Of a stretch of 64,000 nucleotides of DNA, positions 12,255-24,329 are shown piece by piece (within the stretch, counting starts at the first letter, position 1; every line of letters begins with the position of its first letter). Below the pieces are notes generated by a model. The model was given only the letters and a program-made list of their open reading frames with translations. It was not told the DNA's origin and searched no databases. The stretch covers positions 124,001 through 188,000 of the forward strand of contig JACTVC010000022.1 in assembly GCA_018417955.1 (NCBI GenBank). Direction: 5' to 3'. The translations under genes and the position numbers were made by a program. The DNA comes from Laccaria trichodermophora. Its lineage: Eukaryota; Basidiomycota; Agaricomycetes; Agaricales; Hydnangiaceae.

Positions 12255-14729
12255 CTAGTCCGAGTCCGAACACGATGAAAACCCAGAAGCTGAATCGACA
12301 TCCGCTTCAATGTCCTCTTCCACGGAGAGTGACGCTTCGACAGGCCGAGCCTTAGTGGCGTTTCGAACAGGCATCTTTCTCTTAGCCACTTCCCCGCCCA
12401 CACTCCCGGTCTCGCTGTTCATCCTAGACGGCTTCCGCTTAGACTTCTTCATGGTACGCTCGTCAGACACTTCTCCTTCGAGTTCCTCCTCCGCTCCTTT
12501 GCGGTTACCTTTGGATTTTCCTTTCGTCTTCGGCCGTGTAGGCTTCTTCGCGGCTTCATAGGCCTTCGTCCAAGGGGCGAGCTTATCGGCCAGCTCCCGA
12601 GCAAATTCCTCGTTGTACGATACGCACTCCATAGAAATTATACTGATCGACTAAGAGGTAATCAGAGCCGTCCGCATGATGCATCTCAAGTCAAACTTGC
12701 AAACGCACCTCTTCTCCACGATCAAAAGCGCCAATAACATCTTGCACGGAAAGATACTTTGCATCCTTATTCTCCTTGATCCTTTTTATCTCACTTTCCA
12801 CAGCCTTTTCATCAGGTTCTTTGCCACCATTTCTTTTTCGAAAAGCGATTCGAGCGCGCATCTCCAGATATTCAGGGTATTTCTTATGTTCTACGATCTT
12901 CTTGCCCCATTTCTCCCTGACCTTGAAGTGGGTGACGAGAAAGGGTGAGATGGTCATATTGAGCGGCATAGCTTGCAACTCACCGTTGAAGATTGATTTT
13001 GAAACTCATCGCGAGTCAGCGACCCAGCTTCTTCAGGTGTGTACTCCCCCAAATAATTCCAGCGCGCCATTTTCTCGCTCCGCACAGGGGCAAAAAGCGA
13101 CCACACAGATCCCAGCATAGCTTTCCTGCACGAAAGCAATAATCCCGGACCACCAGGAAAACTGGGCATGTTCGGATTGAGTTGATACGTTGCCGTTAGG
13201 AACTGGAAGTTTCGACCTGGAATCTTTTTCTTCTCGTCTTTTTTCCCTCGTGTATCCCATATAAAACCCATCATCGGCAAACCAAAGGTGTTGGTCAGGA
13301 ATTGCCGCGGAAGTCTCAAGTCGTGGGCAGGCGGGTTGATTGCGAAGGATGGGATACCGCTGAGGACGTGAGCCGCTCGCTCAGGGTTTAATACGAACAG
13401 GTCTCCCTCATCCTTGGCCTTCATCTGATAAGAGTGGATGGGGTAGATAAAACTTGAACGACGCGTCAACCGAAATAGATGAAAGGACATACAGGAGCTG
13501 AAGGACGCTTGAAGTCGTCCAAATCCTTAGAGGTAGACGTAAACTTCGAAGGAGATGCCTTCGAGTTTAATGTACCTAGCGAGGGCTATTGTTGCGTGAA
13601 ATCGTCAAGTCTACCTCTGGAGATTGTCTCACCCGCTTGCCAGAGCTGCTCGCTTCTCGTGGGTGAGTCTTCGACGTCGGAATGGATCGACTTTTTCCCT
13701 TGGCCAGCGAGCTTTGAGGCGTTTCTTCGACAAACAAGTCACCCATGACTGATGACGTGGCACCAGCGTCCAGCGCCCCTGTCGAATCCGTGAAAGACGA
13801 TAATTCTGTAATCTCGCTCGGGAAATCCTCAACCTCCTCCTTTCGTTTCCCCTTGTCTCGTGATGGAAGAGGACTTGAATTAGGCATAGCCTTAGCCTTC
13901 TTCGCTCCCTTCACCTCTTCCGGGTCTGATAAGTGATGAATGTCCCGCTTTTTCCTCATTGAGGACGTGGCATCCTTCTTCGTAGGAATGCCGACCTTGA
14001 GAAAATCATGTCAGCACAAAATAATCCGGAGACCTGGCACATGTTTGTGTTGGAACAGAATTGACGTACCATTGCGGTGTCGAATCCCTCAGCACCAAGA
14101 TCCTCTCCTTTGCTTATTGTGAGGGTGGCGTCGTGCAAGCCTGATTTCTATGAAGTAATGAATCAGCAATGTTTCTCTTTGAACGCAGGAAGCCCGACCT
14201 TTGGGGGCGTGGAAGAAGACTTGCTTTTGAAGGATTTGGCAGGGAAGGGCGTTTTCTATACAGCTGGTCAGTAATCAATACGCACGTAAGCTGGTGGGAA
14301 GCACCTGCCTCCTCGTATTCGCTGTCCAAGATCTCAATGATGTCAATTGTGTCGCTTGTCTCCATGATCTTCTTGGGAGACGTTCCCGCGGACAAACCCT
14401 GCACGAAACGAGTTACAACACAATCGAGTTAGCTGAAAAAAATGCTGACTCACCGGTGCTTCAACCTCCCGTCCCCTCTCCAGCCTCTGAGATCTCTCTA
14501 ATTCTAGTCTGAGCTTCATATTCTCATCCTTCAGTGCCCTTATCGTTTTCTCCGCATCGGCACGACGGTGAATTTCTGTGACCAGCTCCTCCCTCAGCTT
14601 CTCTTGACGGTGAATTTCCGCGACCAACTCCTCCCTCAGCTTCTCTTTGCTCGTGCGTTCCTGTTCGGCGTCCTCAAAAAACCTCTTGTGTTCGAGTCGT
14701 AGCTGGTAAATTTCAAGAGATTCTTCCAT
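12255..14729 (-). CDS. DUF6697-like basidiomycete protein
   Basis: The minus-strand model starts MEESLEIYQLRLEHKRFFED, a long charged coiled coil with two near-repeats of EKLREELV(A/T)EIHR. It continues through a low-complexity Ser/Lys-rich linker, then a folded region beginning MKAKDEGDLFVLNPERAAHV, with LRLPRQFLTNTFGLP, NFQFLTATYQLNPN and ARWNYLGEYTPEEAGSLTRD. The next exons read VREKWGKKIVEHKKYPEYLE and CVSYNEEFARELADKL, and the protein ends in an acidic/basic tail. That folded core is the pattern I associate with DUF6697, of unknown function. All exons join in phase, including an awkward one where an intron (gtgagacaat...caatag) removes an apparent stop near 13576. The product is probably nuclear given the basic tail (KKSKRKPSR), which is inference. 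Confidence 0.65.
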
Positions 14730-14979
14730 AAGTAGCAGGAGGTGAGGGCAGAGAACAAGTCGAACCTGTTTTAGCTGCAAGTTAGTTCTCACACTTGTCA
14801 AACTTCGCGACGTTCGCAGATGGAGTTTGTTGAAAAGTGGTGTTGTTGCCAAACAATGCCAATGATTGCTTTCGCTGGTGACTTGACGCAAACTTGACGG
14901 TACCAAGCAAGTACCAAGATGCGTTCACGTCAAGTTCACGTTCGTCCAACATCCTCAACTTGAGCTTTGTGTAGTCACA

Positions 14980-15942
14980 ACGGAATCCAAGCCGCTCTTT
15001 AGCGATGATTCACTCTTCCTCCGAGCAACGGTCACACTTCTCACAAGCGACGCATTGCCATTTGGCCATTGCTCTTGATCACTTGTGTTTGGCTCTTGTT
15101 TTCCTCTCCTCATCGGTATGTTCTCTCCGTTATACACGGTATGTCATATTCCAGGAAATTCCGACGTAGCGAGAACACGACTGGCCCATACCACCCAACA
15201 TCCAAATTGACCGTTGCACCGAATTGCATCACAATCCAAGTAACATTGCCGAAGATCCAGCTTCGTGTTCTGTTCCAGCAACCTTTGCCCTCCCCCTCCC
15301 TTCCAAAGCGCTTTTCTTCATCTCCCGAGGGACACTTGAAGAAGGGGTCATCAACATCGTCCAATCCCACTAGCAATATAAAGGCAGTTCAGAGGCGTGG
15401 TTGTCGACATTGACGTGAACTATTGGGAGGCACCGTTCTTGGACAACCTAAGAGTCTGTCAGATTATCAGGGAAGATGGAGGCGTGGGCGTTGGTATATT
15501 CGTGAGTCCTTGGTTTCGCTCGTCGATCTCGATCGGTCGTTTACTATGAAATATAAAAGATAGATTGGGCAGGACGTCCCGGGAGCCATCAAGTCGAATT
15601 CGAAGTCACCATAACCCTTCCTCACGTCCCAAACGACGCTATCATATACATCGACTCTCTCGAAACGGACATGCCGTTGTTTGAGCATTGGATTGGGGAG
15701 CTTGGTGACACTGTCTACTTCAACCTGATCATATTGGGGACGGAGTCTAAGAGCGTTGATGTAGCGGTTTGTTTCATTTTGCGCTTCAACCTACTAGTAG
15801 CTGACGAACCAACCAAAGTCACTAAATACCACAAATGTAGAGATCAAGAACTCCCATAGCCCAATTCAAGGCGTCATCAATGTTTCAAGCTCGTTACTTC
15901 TAACGCGCTTATCGATGTTTTTCTTGGGCTTTCCAGTTCTAT
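14980..15942 (+). pseudogene. DUF7330 gene, copy 1: start lost and 3' truncated
   Basis: Close relative of the intact gene at 32803-34306, including about 60 bp of promoter. The initiator is ACG (ACGGAATCCAAGC against ATGGAATCCAAGC in the other two copies). The membrane-segment exon is shifted by small changes, and similarity ends abruptly at CTTTCCAGTTC (15942), losing the last third of the protein. Downstream DNA at once becomes unrelated. It sits in tandem just before the Hsp70-like copy 1. Confidence 0.65.
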
Positions 15943-16024
15943 GTCTTGTGTGGTCGTTGCCCAAAACTATACATATTTGGCATAACTCGAAATTATTTGC
16001 CAAGATTATTTTCGGGATTTCTTG

Positions 16025-16530
16025 ATCACAGGCACAGTTCGTTCCTTGCCAAAATCGATCATCAACGTGTCAACGTCCAGATCTCCGTTTGTTCGTCCTT
16101 CTGCGTTCGTGGATAAATCACTGATTTGAGTAGTTCATATTCCATGGAATCGCGAGGAAATAACATTCGTGAATCTTGTGGGGTACATCCTGCATCAGTC
16201 TTGTACTTTCGCTCGCCAAATGACCACAGTGTCTCTTTCGATCAGTTGTATGTAGACGCCCAATGGCCAAACATACCCAGCATGAGGCACAGTTCGTTCC
16301 TTGCCTAAAGCGATCATCAATGTCTTGTCCAGGCGTCCGTCCTCCTGCATTCTTGACCCAATCACTGATTTCAGTTTTCATATTCCATGGAATCGCAAGG
16401 AAATGACATCCGTAAATCTTGTGAGATACCTCTTGCATTGGTCTCTTAACTCTCGTTTGCCAAATGACCATCATCTCTTTCGATCAGTTGTAGACGCCCA
16501 AAAATACCCAGCATGTTCAAACAGCATCTC
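16025..16530 (+). repeat. Direct duplication (about 260 bp) of the 5' region of Hsp70-like copy 1
   Basis: The segment containing GGCACAGTTCGTTCCTTGCC, the start region TATTCCATGGAATCGC and GATCAGTTGTA(T)GTAGACGCC occurs twice, at about 16030-16275 and 16292-16530. Only the second copy runs into the coding sequence. A similar duplication precedes copy 2 (about 29930-30300), so it predates the segmental duplication. Confidence 0.65.
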
Positions 16531-19500
16531 TCTCGCCGAGGAACTCCTCAGCATATTTGATCGACTCAGAACATCTGAACAAAATCTGAATCAACGAGAA
16601 GAAGACGCCCAACGAATGTTTCGCGAGATGGAATCACTCAACAAACAACTCCAACAATCCAAGAGTGAATCTCTTCATCTGAAAGAAGGTGTCCTCCCCG
16701 GTCTGCACAAAGAGAACAGGCGGCTCGTGGAGGAAAACAAGAAGCTGTCGGTCCAACTCGATGCGCTTATAGGACGACCTTTTGAGGACGGGAAGGATTT
16801 GTCGAGGAACGCTCTGGTGGAACAAGCTCCGGCGATACCTCACACTGTCCAGTCCAACGCGGTTTATCGTGGGCATCACCGCAGGCTCGTTATGGCCCTT
16901 GACGTTGGCACAACGTTCAGTTGCGTCTCATATAGGTATGTCAGAAGGTGCCTTAACGTTGGATAACATACCCATCAAACGATCTAGCATTCTCGATCCA
17001 GGTCAAGTGCCAATGATCAAGGGCGTCACAAGGTGAATTGTATTCTCAACGTTCCGCGACTTTTTATGACTCATATAGCGCAGATATCCGGCACAGGAGC
17101 AGATTACTGGCATGTCGAAAATTCCTTCCGTGCTTTACTATGACCAAGAGGGAAAGGTAGGCGCTGTAGGCGCTGAGGCGCTACTCGAAGGTATATATGA
17201 GAGAGCGGAGGATGAGATCTGGACGAAATGTGAATGGTCAGTTTCCAGCTTCACTCTAACGGATGGGATTTATGACTCTCACAGGTTTAAACTTCACCTT
17301 CGTCCTCAGACGCATCCAATGGAACTTCCCCCTCTACCTTTCAACAAATCAGTCGTCGAGGTTTTCGCAGACTATTTCAAGTACCTTTTCAACTGTGCTT
17401 CCCAATATATTCAAGATACCCATGCTAATGGTCGGCAAATGTGGTTGGCCGTCAAGGATGACATCGATTTTATTCTGCCTCATCCAAATGGGTGGGACGT
17501 CACCCAACAAACGCAAATGACAAAGGCGGCAATTATGGCTGGAATTATTCCTGATACCCCCTCAGGACGTGCGAGAGTGTCATTTGTAACTGAAGGAGAG
17601 GCGAGTTTGCATTTTTCGATGCAGAATGGCCTGCCTGCAGATGCCTTCCTGGTGAGTTGTCATTTGATTTTAATATTCCACTCTAAATTTAGGTTTCAGG
17701 AGGGAGATGGTGTGGTTATTGTTGACGCAGGTGGAGGGACGATAGACTTCAGCACTTTTTCACGTTCGGAAAATCATAATACTTTTGAAGAAATCGCAGC
17801 GCCGCAATGTAAATATCAAAGCTTACTTCCCTTCCGTCGCTAAAACTTTTTCAGGTCATTTCCATGGCTCGGTTTTCGTCACCATCCATGCACGAAGCTT
17901 TCTGAATGGTACTCTCTTCACCGCATGGCCTCTGTGAAACTTTCTCATGAATTTTCAGAACACCTTGCTCAATCCGAGTTCATCGATGAACTTGACCACA
18001 TTGTTCGCTGTTTTGAGGGCATATAGAAATCTGCGTGCCACTTGCGGTCACTTGCGGACCACCCGTTCGCAGGTGACCGCAAGTGTCTCGCAGATAATTA
18101 AAAAGGATCGCAGGTATCGCAGGTGTCACGCAGATAGATAGTCTACTACAACATAGTACTTAGTAAATTTAAACTAAAGAAATGTAATCTTCACTTGAGA
18201 ACTTAAAATGTGGCCACTGCTATGCGATACGAGTCCGGAATACAGTGTTCAATTTTCTACACAAGAGTTTTAGTTCTTATTTACTCATGCCTACTCGCAA
18301 GTTGACCGCAGGTGGCTCGCAAACATCCATTTTGTGCGCAGATTCTCGCAAGTGTGTCTCGCATTGGTCTCGCAGGTGTCTCGCATTGGTCTCGCAGGTG
18401 TATCGCAAGTGATGCGCAAGTTGCACGCAAGTGTACGCAAGTCTCGCAATGGATACTAACTCTCGCAAGTGTATCTTAAATGTGTCGCAGGTGTGTCGCA
18501 GATGTATCTCAAGTGTACCGCAAGCTGAACGCAAGTGTATCGCAGGTGGAATGCTGATTGGATGCAGGACATCTTGGTCATTTCGTAGAGCAATGTATGT
18601 CGCCAGTATAATTTATGAATCCCATGAATGAAATGGTTCCAAAATTAGTGAATGTGAGGGAAATGTCATTGAAATACATTGTGAATGTGAGGGAAATGAC
18701 AGTGAAATACATTATGAATGTCCCAAGAATTTCCTTCAAATCTGCTGGCACCAGTCTAATCGAGGAAATTGGGGGAAACACTGGAATCCAGGTTTTCTGG
18801 AGAAGTAGTCGGGAAATAACGAGAGATTTTCGTCGATTTCCAAAGTTGGTTTTCCCTAATGTCCCTCGTTTGGTGTGGAATCAAGTTGGGATGGGAAGAA
18901 GAGAGCGAGTCTGAACAAGAGTTGAGACTCCATCACTCGACAATGGCAGACATTGGCTATTGAGTCCCGAAGTCTCTGGAAAAAAATCGACCACAATCAC
19001 ATCCGATAAAGAAGGAAAATAATGGTAAGACACCAGTGGCTGACTAGTCATAGCCTCAGACACTGCGTTACTTGTACATTTCTGCATAAAAATGGTCTTA
19101 GTACAGACCTAGTATAGGTACGAACCAACAAGTTAGAAAGAATCAGAGAGATTCAGATATGTTAAACTAGAAGGATAATTACGGTGCTCATTGAATAAAT
19201 CTCAAGAAATATGAAATCTCAGCAAGGTGCGCTGATGCTCGCAGATGCCCGCAGATACTCGACTCACTAGGTCTAATTTGCACGCAACTGGATTGGTCTG
19301 CACGCAAGTGACCGCAGATACTTCTATTCGGTTCGCAACTGGCACGCAACCTGTGTCCGCAGGTGTCCGCAGATGGCACGCAGATTTTCCTGTGCCCCTG
19401 TTTTGACAAAACTACGAAACTCCGGATTCGGGATTCGGTTGGGCCGCAGTATGTCAAATTTGGAGGTACAAGAGACAGTGATGCCAGCGTCGGCATTCGG

Positions 19501-20675
19501 TATGGACAACTGCTTATTCCAGGGTAAATATTCGCGTCTTTGAATTTTTACACTGTAAAACTGAGAAGCTTCCAGCTCAGTCGTGTCCAAATTTTTTGCC
19601 CCCTCCATTGACTGTATTATCAATGCGATTTTGGATGCTCGAAAGTCAGCTAACCGAAATATTACCGTGGGTGAATCCTAATTACAATGTCTCCGCGTAG
19701 TGACTGGGAGTCTCTATCCAGCATGTTGTTCTCGTTGGAGGCTTTAGCGCAAGCGATTGGCTTTTTAATCAAGTCCGGAAGTCGCCTTTCCTGGGCGATC
19801 TCCATGTAATAAGGCCTGACAACCATGTGTAAGCAAGCCTCTATTACCCTTGACACCCCGGCGATAGCCTAACGTCACTAAATGCAGTAGTAAAGCGGTC
19901 TCGGATGGGGCGATATCCTTTTACCTTGACCGGGCCGTGCGTACGCGAATCTCAAAGGCCACATACGGAATGTTTTGTCACATTCCATACGATCCAACCA
20001 TACCAGATCACCTGAAACGCGCCTCACACGCGTTCATGAGCATTTCTGGATCTAAGAGAATTGGCGATGCGTTCGATATCATCTTGCCTAAAGTTTATTT
20101 TGTGCTTGTATAATTGAGCTAATCTAACTGATGGCGTTTTTAGGATACCCAAGTGTTGGAGAATAAGGAATTCAGACAATCGTATTTCCGAGAATCGCAA
20201 TCTAGGAATGACTTCAAGGATGTTACGATCTCTGTCTGGTGTTACAAGGGTCCGTTGTCTCAACCACCGATGTGGAGAGACGTGAATACTGGTCTGTATT
20301 CTCTTTTGATTAGTTTTCCCGTATCCCGAACTGTGGCAACTCTCTCGAGCAGATAAATACGTTAAAATTTGGACAATCAAGTTGGACCTCTCCCATATAA
20401 ATTCATCCAGAAGTAACGAGGAACAGGGGAATTACTATCAAATCGATTACGACCTGGTTTTTCTCTTCGGGTGGACAAATTTGAAAGTTCAACTAGCGTG
20501 GAAAGAAAATGTGAGTTCAATTCCGTTGCATTTGCTGCTTGCTAGTAAAGCTCACATGACTGTGCTTCTTGTTGAAAAGGGGAATGAGAAAAGGTATATC
20601 TTTTTTTAAATACGACGATGTGATACTGAGTCTACTCGTAGGAGTGCTACCACAATTATTTCTGAGGATGCTTGA
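16387..20675 (+). pseudogene. Hsp70-12-like ATPase gene copy 1, split by a transposon
   Basis: Fungal Hsp70-like protein of the HSPA12 type. The start MESQGNDIRKS followed by an intron is conserved in all three copies. A coiled coil (LAEELLSIFDRLRTSEQ, EENKKLSVQL) precedes the actin-type ATPase fold: phosphate-1 loop MALDVGTTFSCVSY, KIPSVLYYDQ, HPNGWDVTQQTQM, EGEASLHF, phosphate-2 GDGVVIVDAGGGTIDFSTF, and HVVLVGGFSASDWLF near the adenosine site. It ends SATTIISEDA. About a dozen introns all splice in phase by eye. A 1381-bp element sits in the codon run CFD|KTTKLRIRDS; without it the gene would read through. The class senses or remodels proteins by ATP binding, but partners are unknown. Confidence 0.8.
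18017..19397. mobile_element. Non-autonomous DNA transposon B inserted in the Hsp70-like exon
   Basis: Element of the same family as 1518-2650, in the opposite orientation. Its left end is GGGCATATAGAAATCTGCGT and its right end (reverse complement) is GGGCACAGGAAAATCTGCGT. The 9-bp target duplication CTGTTTTGA is perfect (18008-18016 and 19398-19406) and is part of the coding sequence. It holds no transposase frame. It carries the same field of decamer-spaced CTTGCG motifs (18290-18560) and a two-unit tandem repeat around GAATGTGAGGGAAATG (18648-18720). Confidence 0.9.
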
Positions 20676-21043
20676 AATGTTACGCCTTCTTTTGAACTCT
20701 TGGACAGATTCAATCTATCGAATATCACCAGCTTACATTTGACTTGTGATAATGTATTTCACTTATAAGGCACATCCTCGAAATTTGATGCCAAGCATGT
20801 CATTGGTGGAGGGGTGTAGTTGGTGAGGGGGAGGGGGTCGACACGGGGTGTTCTGATGGGAATGTGAGAGGACATGTTTTTTTTCTGTGCTGCATGGCTG
20901 CCCTTGTATCGTTACTTTGTCATTGATCCACAATCATTTATATGAAATACCTTGGTTGGACTTCGTCGCCGTCAAAGAGGAAGGAAAATTTCTAGTCCAA
21001 AAAGAAAGCACCCCCCCTGTTGAAAGAAATTCAGGTCTGTAAA

Positions 21044-21127
21044 GGCACTGCCAGGAATCGAACCTGGGTTTCAAGAATCTGGATAAAGGATCAGAATCTT
21101 GAGTGATAACCGCTACACTACAGCGCC
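21044..21127 (-). tRNA. tRNA-Gln (CTG) with 13-nt intron
   Basis: The acceptor stem GGCGCTG/CAGTGCC has one G-U pair. The D stem is GTG/CAC, the anticodon stem CAAGA/TCTTG with loop TTCTGA-intron-T, and the T arm CCAGG-TTCGAAT-CCTGG. The intron sits after position 37, as in eukaryotic nuclear tRNAs. Confidence 0.88.
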
Positions 21128-21129
21128 AC

Positions 21130-23660
21130 CACTTTCAGGGTCACCGGGTGACAAGGTCACCTCGGGCCTGGCGCTTCTTAAGTGCTAGGGGGCCTCAGAG
21201 GCCAATTCTTTGTCTGGTGGTAATTGGCCTCTGAGGGGGGTGATCCTGTCACTGCGCACGCTGTCGTTCCAAAATAGCTCCGGCTGATGGTTGCCGGACA
21301 CGCTGCACGTGTGCGTAAGCGCTTGTGCTCGCTTCCAGCGACGAACCCTGGACGAACCTTCCGATGACGAACGACCTCCACCCCCTTCACTGACATATTG
21401 CCCACCTCCCACTTTCTCCGCTTATGTCTCTTGTACAGCATGCTATGTCACCAAACAAGCGAGCGCTGAGCGCAGAGCACTCGCTTTCTACTACGGCGAC
21501 TGGCTAGCGACAAACCCAACAACGAACGACCTACACTCCAGTAACATACTTGTGCACCAACCACTCACCCCGCCTACCCTCCTCATGCATCATTCTACGT
21601 CACTAAACAGGGATTCACGCCGTCGCTGATATCCTGTTCTCTGGGGGTATGTGTGGTGTGTAAAACCTTCGGGTAGGCACACGTCAATATCACTCGTTCT
21701 TGGGGGGTTACACTTACCACTGTCCGAACAGGATCAACACACATAGGGCATCCCTTATTTGGTCTTGGTGGATCAGAAAGGCCAGTCTCGCTACCCTGTT
21801 TCTTGATACTTCATCTGAAACACTCAAGAAGCCGACATGCGAGAAATTTGCGCCCTCAGGCCTCACCCTTCATGACCCATTCCTGTTTGTCAAGAAGTCA
21901 GATCGGCCACCCTACTATCACAGGCCAATCAACCTTCAAGACTTGACGTCGATCGCCACAGCTACTCAACGAACGACATATTTATCCATCCATCCATCTC
22001 TCTCCTCACACGGACATCGGCGTCATACAAGATTGACGCACTCACTTCGTTCCCTTCACCGCGTAACTGGGTTCTTGTGGGGCTGACTGGGTGTAATTCC
22101 GACCACGGGCACCCTTGAATGTTGGCGCTTCGTTCCTGGCGTCGAAGTATAGTATGTTGGAATGTTTTGTATGTCACAGCACACATTTGAGGAATCCATC
22201 ATACGATCACTTGCTCGAACCGTACTTCTACGTAGAGTAGATTATGAATGAATGTCATTACGAACTTCTTCGTAATACGTCGGCATGCGTCTGTTGAATC
22301 CAACAAAAATTAGGACAAGATTCACGGAGAGTACGGAAACTTCGGGATGGAAAACAGACAACCTTCGCACTCACAGATACTTGTGGCATTCTGCTCATGT
22401 GGAAGTATAATCGAGGTCTGGGTCAAGTTGAATTGCACCTGGGAAGAATTTCACAAATGTGCAGCTTTCGTAGGCCAGAACTGTGTTTACGGTTCTTAAG
22501 GCAATATTCTTTGCCAACCTTTGATGTGGTCTGACTTTTACTCCGCAAAAATGTAAGTTCAGGCTCACTCCCCCGCACCACCTCAGAAATGGCGCCGTAA
22601 ATCAATTCTTAATACTTTCAGCTACTCAACGACCAGCCTTCACAATTTTCCCAATGAAACTGGGCTAGATAACCTGCGAATAAGAGAATTTCACTCCACC
22701 TAATTTGTAGCAGGACCACAAAATTCTTTCTACCGATGCTGGCTTCGACAAACTACCCTTGAACCTTCAAGTTCCCTTGCAGATAATGGCTTCCTGCCTA
22801 AAAAGAACTTTCACTTGGGTTGGTTGGCCGAAGAAAATCGGAGGAGTAAGTAAGTATAGTGACAAAACATAAAAATCTTTGAGCACATCGTCTGATTTTC
22901 AACTTGAGAGTTCGCTTTTGAATACAAAGTACATCACCATACTTCAACATAGCTATATAACACGACTTGAATTTTATTTTACAAACGAATGGCGCATTTC
23001 CGCCCATGCGGTTTGTGATTGCATGAAGACGTTGTTACTCGACAAAACCTCGCGTCTACAAATTGGCACCAAGTTCGGAATGGTTAATATTATGTTTCAG
23101 ATGTTTCAAGATGTCGCCATATCTCCATAGATAGAATTTTGGTGATATCCTTTGACGGCAAGTCACTAAAAAACAAATGAAATATCTCTCTTTTTTGACA
23201 GACGACTATCAGCGGGCTTCATTTTCCTGTTATATTGATGTGAAAAAATACCAGACATGCGAGGAAGGGAATGAAGTGGGTGTGGGTCCACTGTCTACCG
23301 ACGATGGGAGGTTTAAACTATGCGAAAATTCTAGATACCGCAAGCGCAAGGTCTCGCAAGGTGTTTTTGTGGCGAGACCAAGGGGGTTCCAGGATATTAA
23401 AGCCAAAAGTGAGGTTGAATTTTCAAATAAGAGCCAGTCGACCCAGACTAACCCAACCCATGGGAACTAATTACCATATATGGAAGGTAATATTGCGTCA
23501 TAATGATGACGCATCATGCTTGGCTCATACACGACACCTCCTCTTCGACCTACATCCTCCCTCAGTTTGCAAGATCTGCACGTACAAGATTCAAATCGGT
23601 ATTCGAGGCCAACGCATTCCAGGCAATACTACCAAGATGTGAGTTTGCAAATATCTAGCA
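21130..23660. other. Long stretch without a clear gene
   Basis: Several open frames of 60-128 codons exist, but none shows family motifs or a consistent exon chain. A 15-bp inverted repeat lies at 21193-21236. The phrase ACGAACGAC recurs near 21368, 21521 and 21969. Confidence 0.4.
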
Positions 23661-23689
23661 TCAATTCATAAGGCTTACCCAGACTGTTT

Positions 23690-24250
23690 CACAGCTGCGT
23701 TGTTTACATTGATCACCTCCACTCCGGCCTCGATCTGTACGGCCGTAACAGGTTTGTTGCAATCGCATAGGACGTCCCACTTGGCAAGCGTTCGTTTTCG
23801 GCCATAACGACTTTTACTGACAGTTGCTTCCACAGGTTCTTTATCCGGTGGGAGTCCTGTTGATTGTACCTGGCCTGTTTCAGTCTCGACCTCCTCGCTC
23901 GTGTTTGTAGACTGAGGGATGGTTTCTGGACCACCAGTGGTAGAAGATACACCATCTTCAAAGTTGTTCAATCAGGTTTGTTTATCGTCTCTTCTGAATT
24001 ACTCTGACTTACCCATGTGCTGGTCAGTTTCCTCGTTGACCGGTTCTGGTGCCTCATCGACTTCATTTTCTCTACTGTCTTCACTCGAGGTTTCGGGCAA
24101 GATTGGTACCTGATTTCCGAATGCTAAAATGGAACCTGGTGAGTTCTCAAAATCTCTATTACAGTTGCGTGAAATCTTACAGTTGTTAGTGAGGACCTCC
24201 AATTCACTCACGGCTGCCGATGTCTACTCCACGTCCTCATTCTCGGAACC
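23690..24250 (-). pseudogene. Fragment of a PHD-finger-like gene, frameshifted
   Basis: Minus-strand exons read ELEVLTNN, then GSILAFGNQVPILPETSSED with acidic residues, then DGVSSTTGGPETIPQ, and finally RYGRKRTLAKWDVLCDCNKP. After VTAVQIEAGVEVI the open frame gives NVNNAAVKQ. One base out of phase the DNA reads QCKQRSCETVW followed by gtaagc, the C-x4-C-E-T-x-W arrangement expected in a PHD-type zinc finger. One lost base therefore breaks the finger. Such fingers accompany several fungal transposon genes; nothing further downstream is present. Tentative. Confidence 0.35.
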
Positions 24251-24329
24251 GCTCTCCACAACTCGCCTTATAGATCGACGGATGGAACAACTAGTGTTGC
24301 GTGTGGCCACCCAGTTGTGAAATAAGGCT

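Noticed and set aside
12310..12561. Plus-strand frame with hydrophobic character
   Set aside because: Antisense of the last exon of the DUF6697-like gene.
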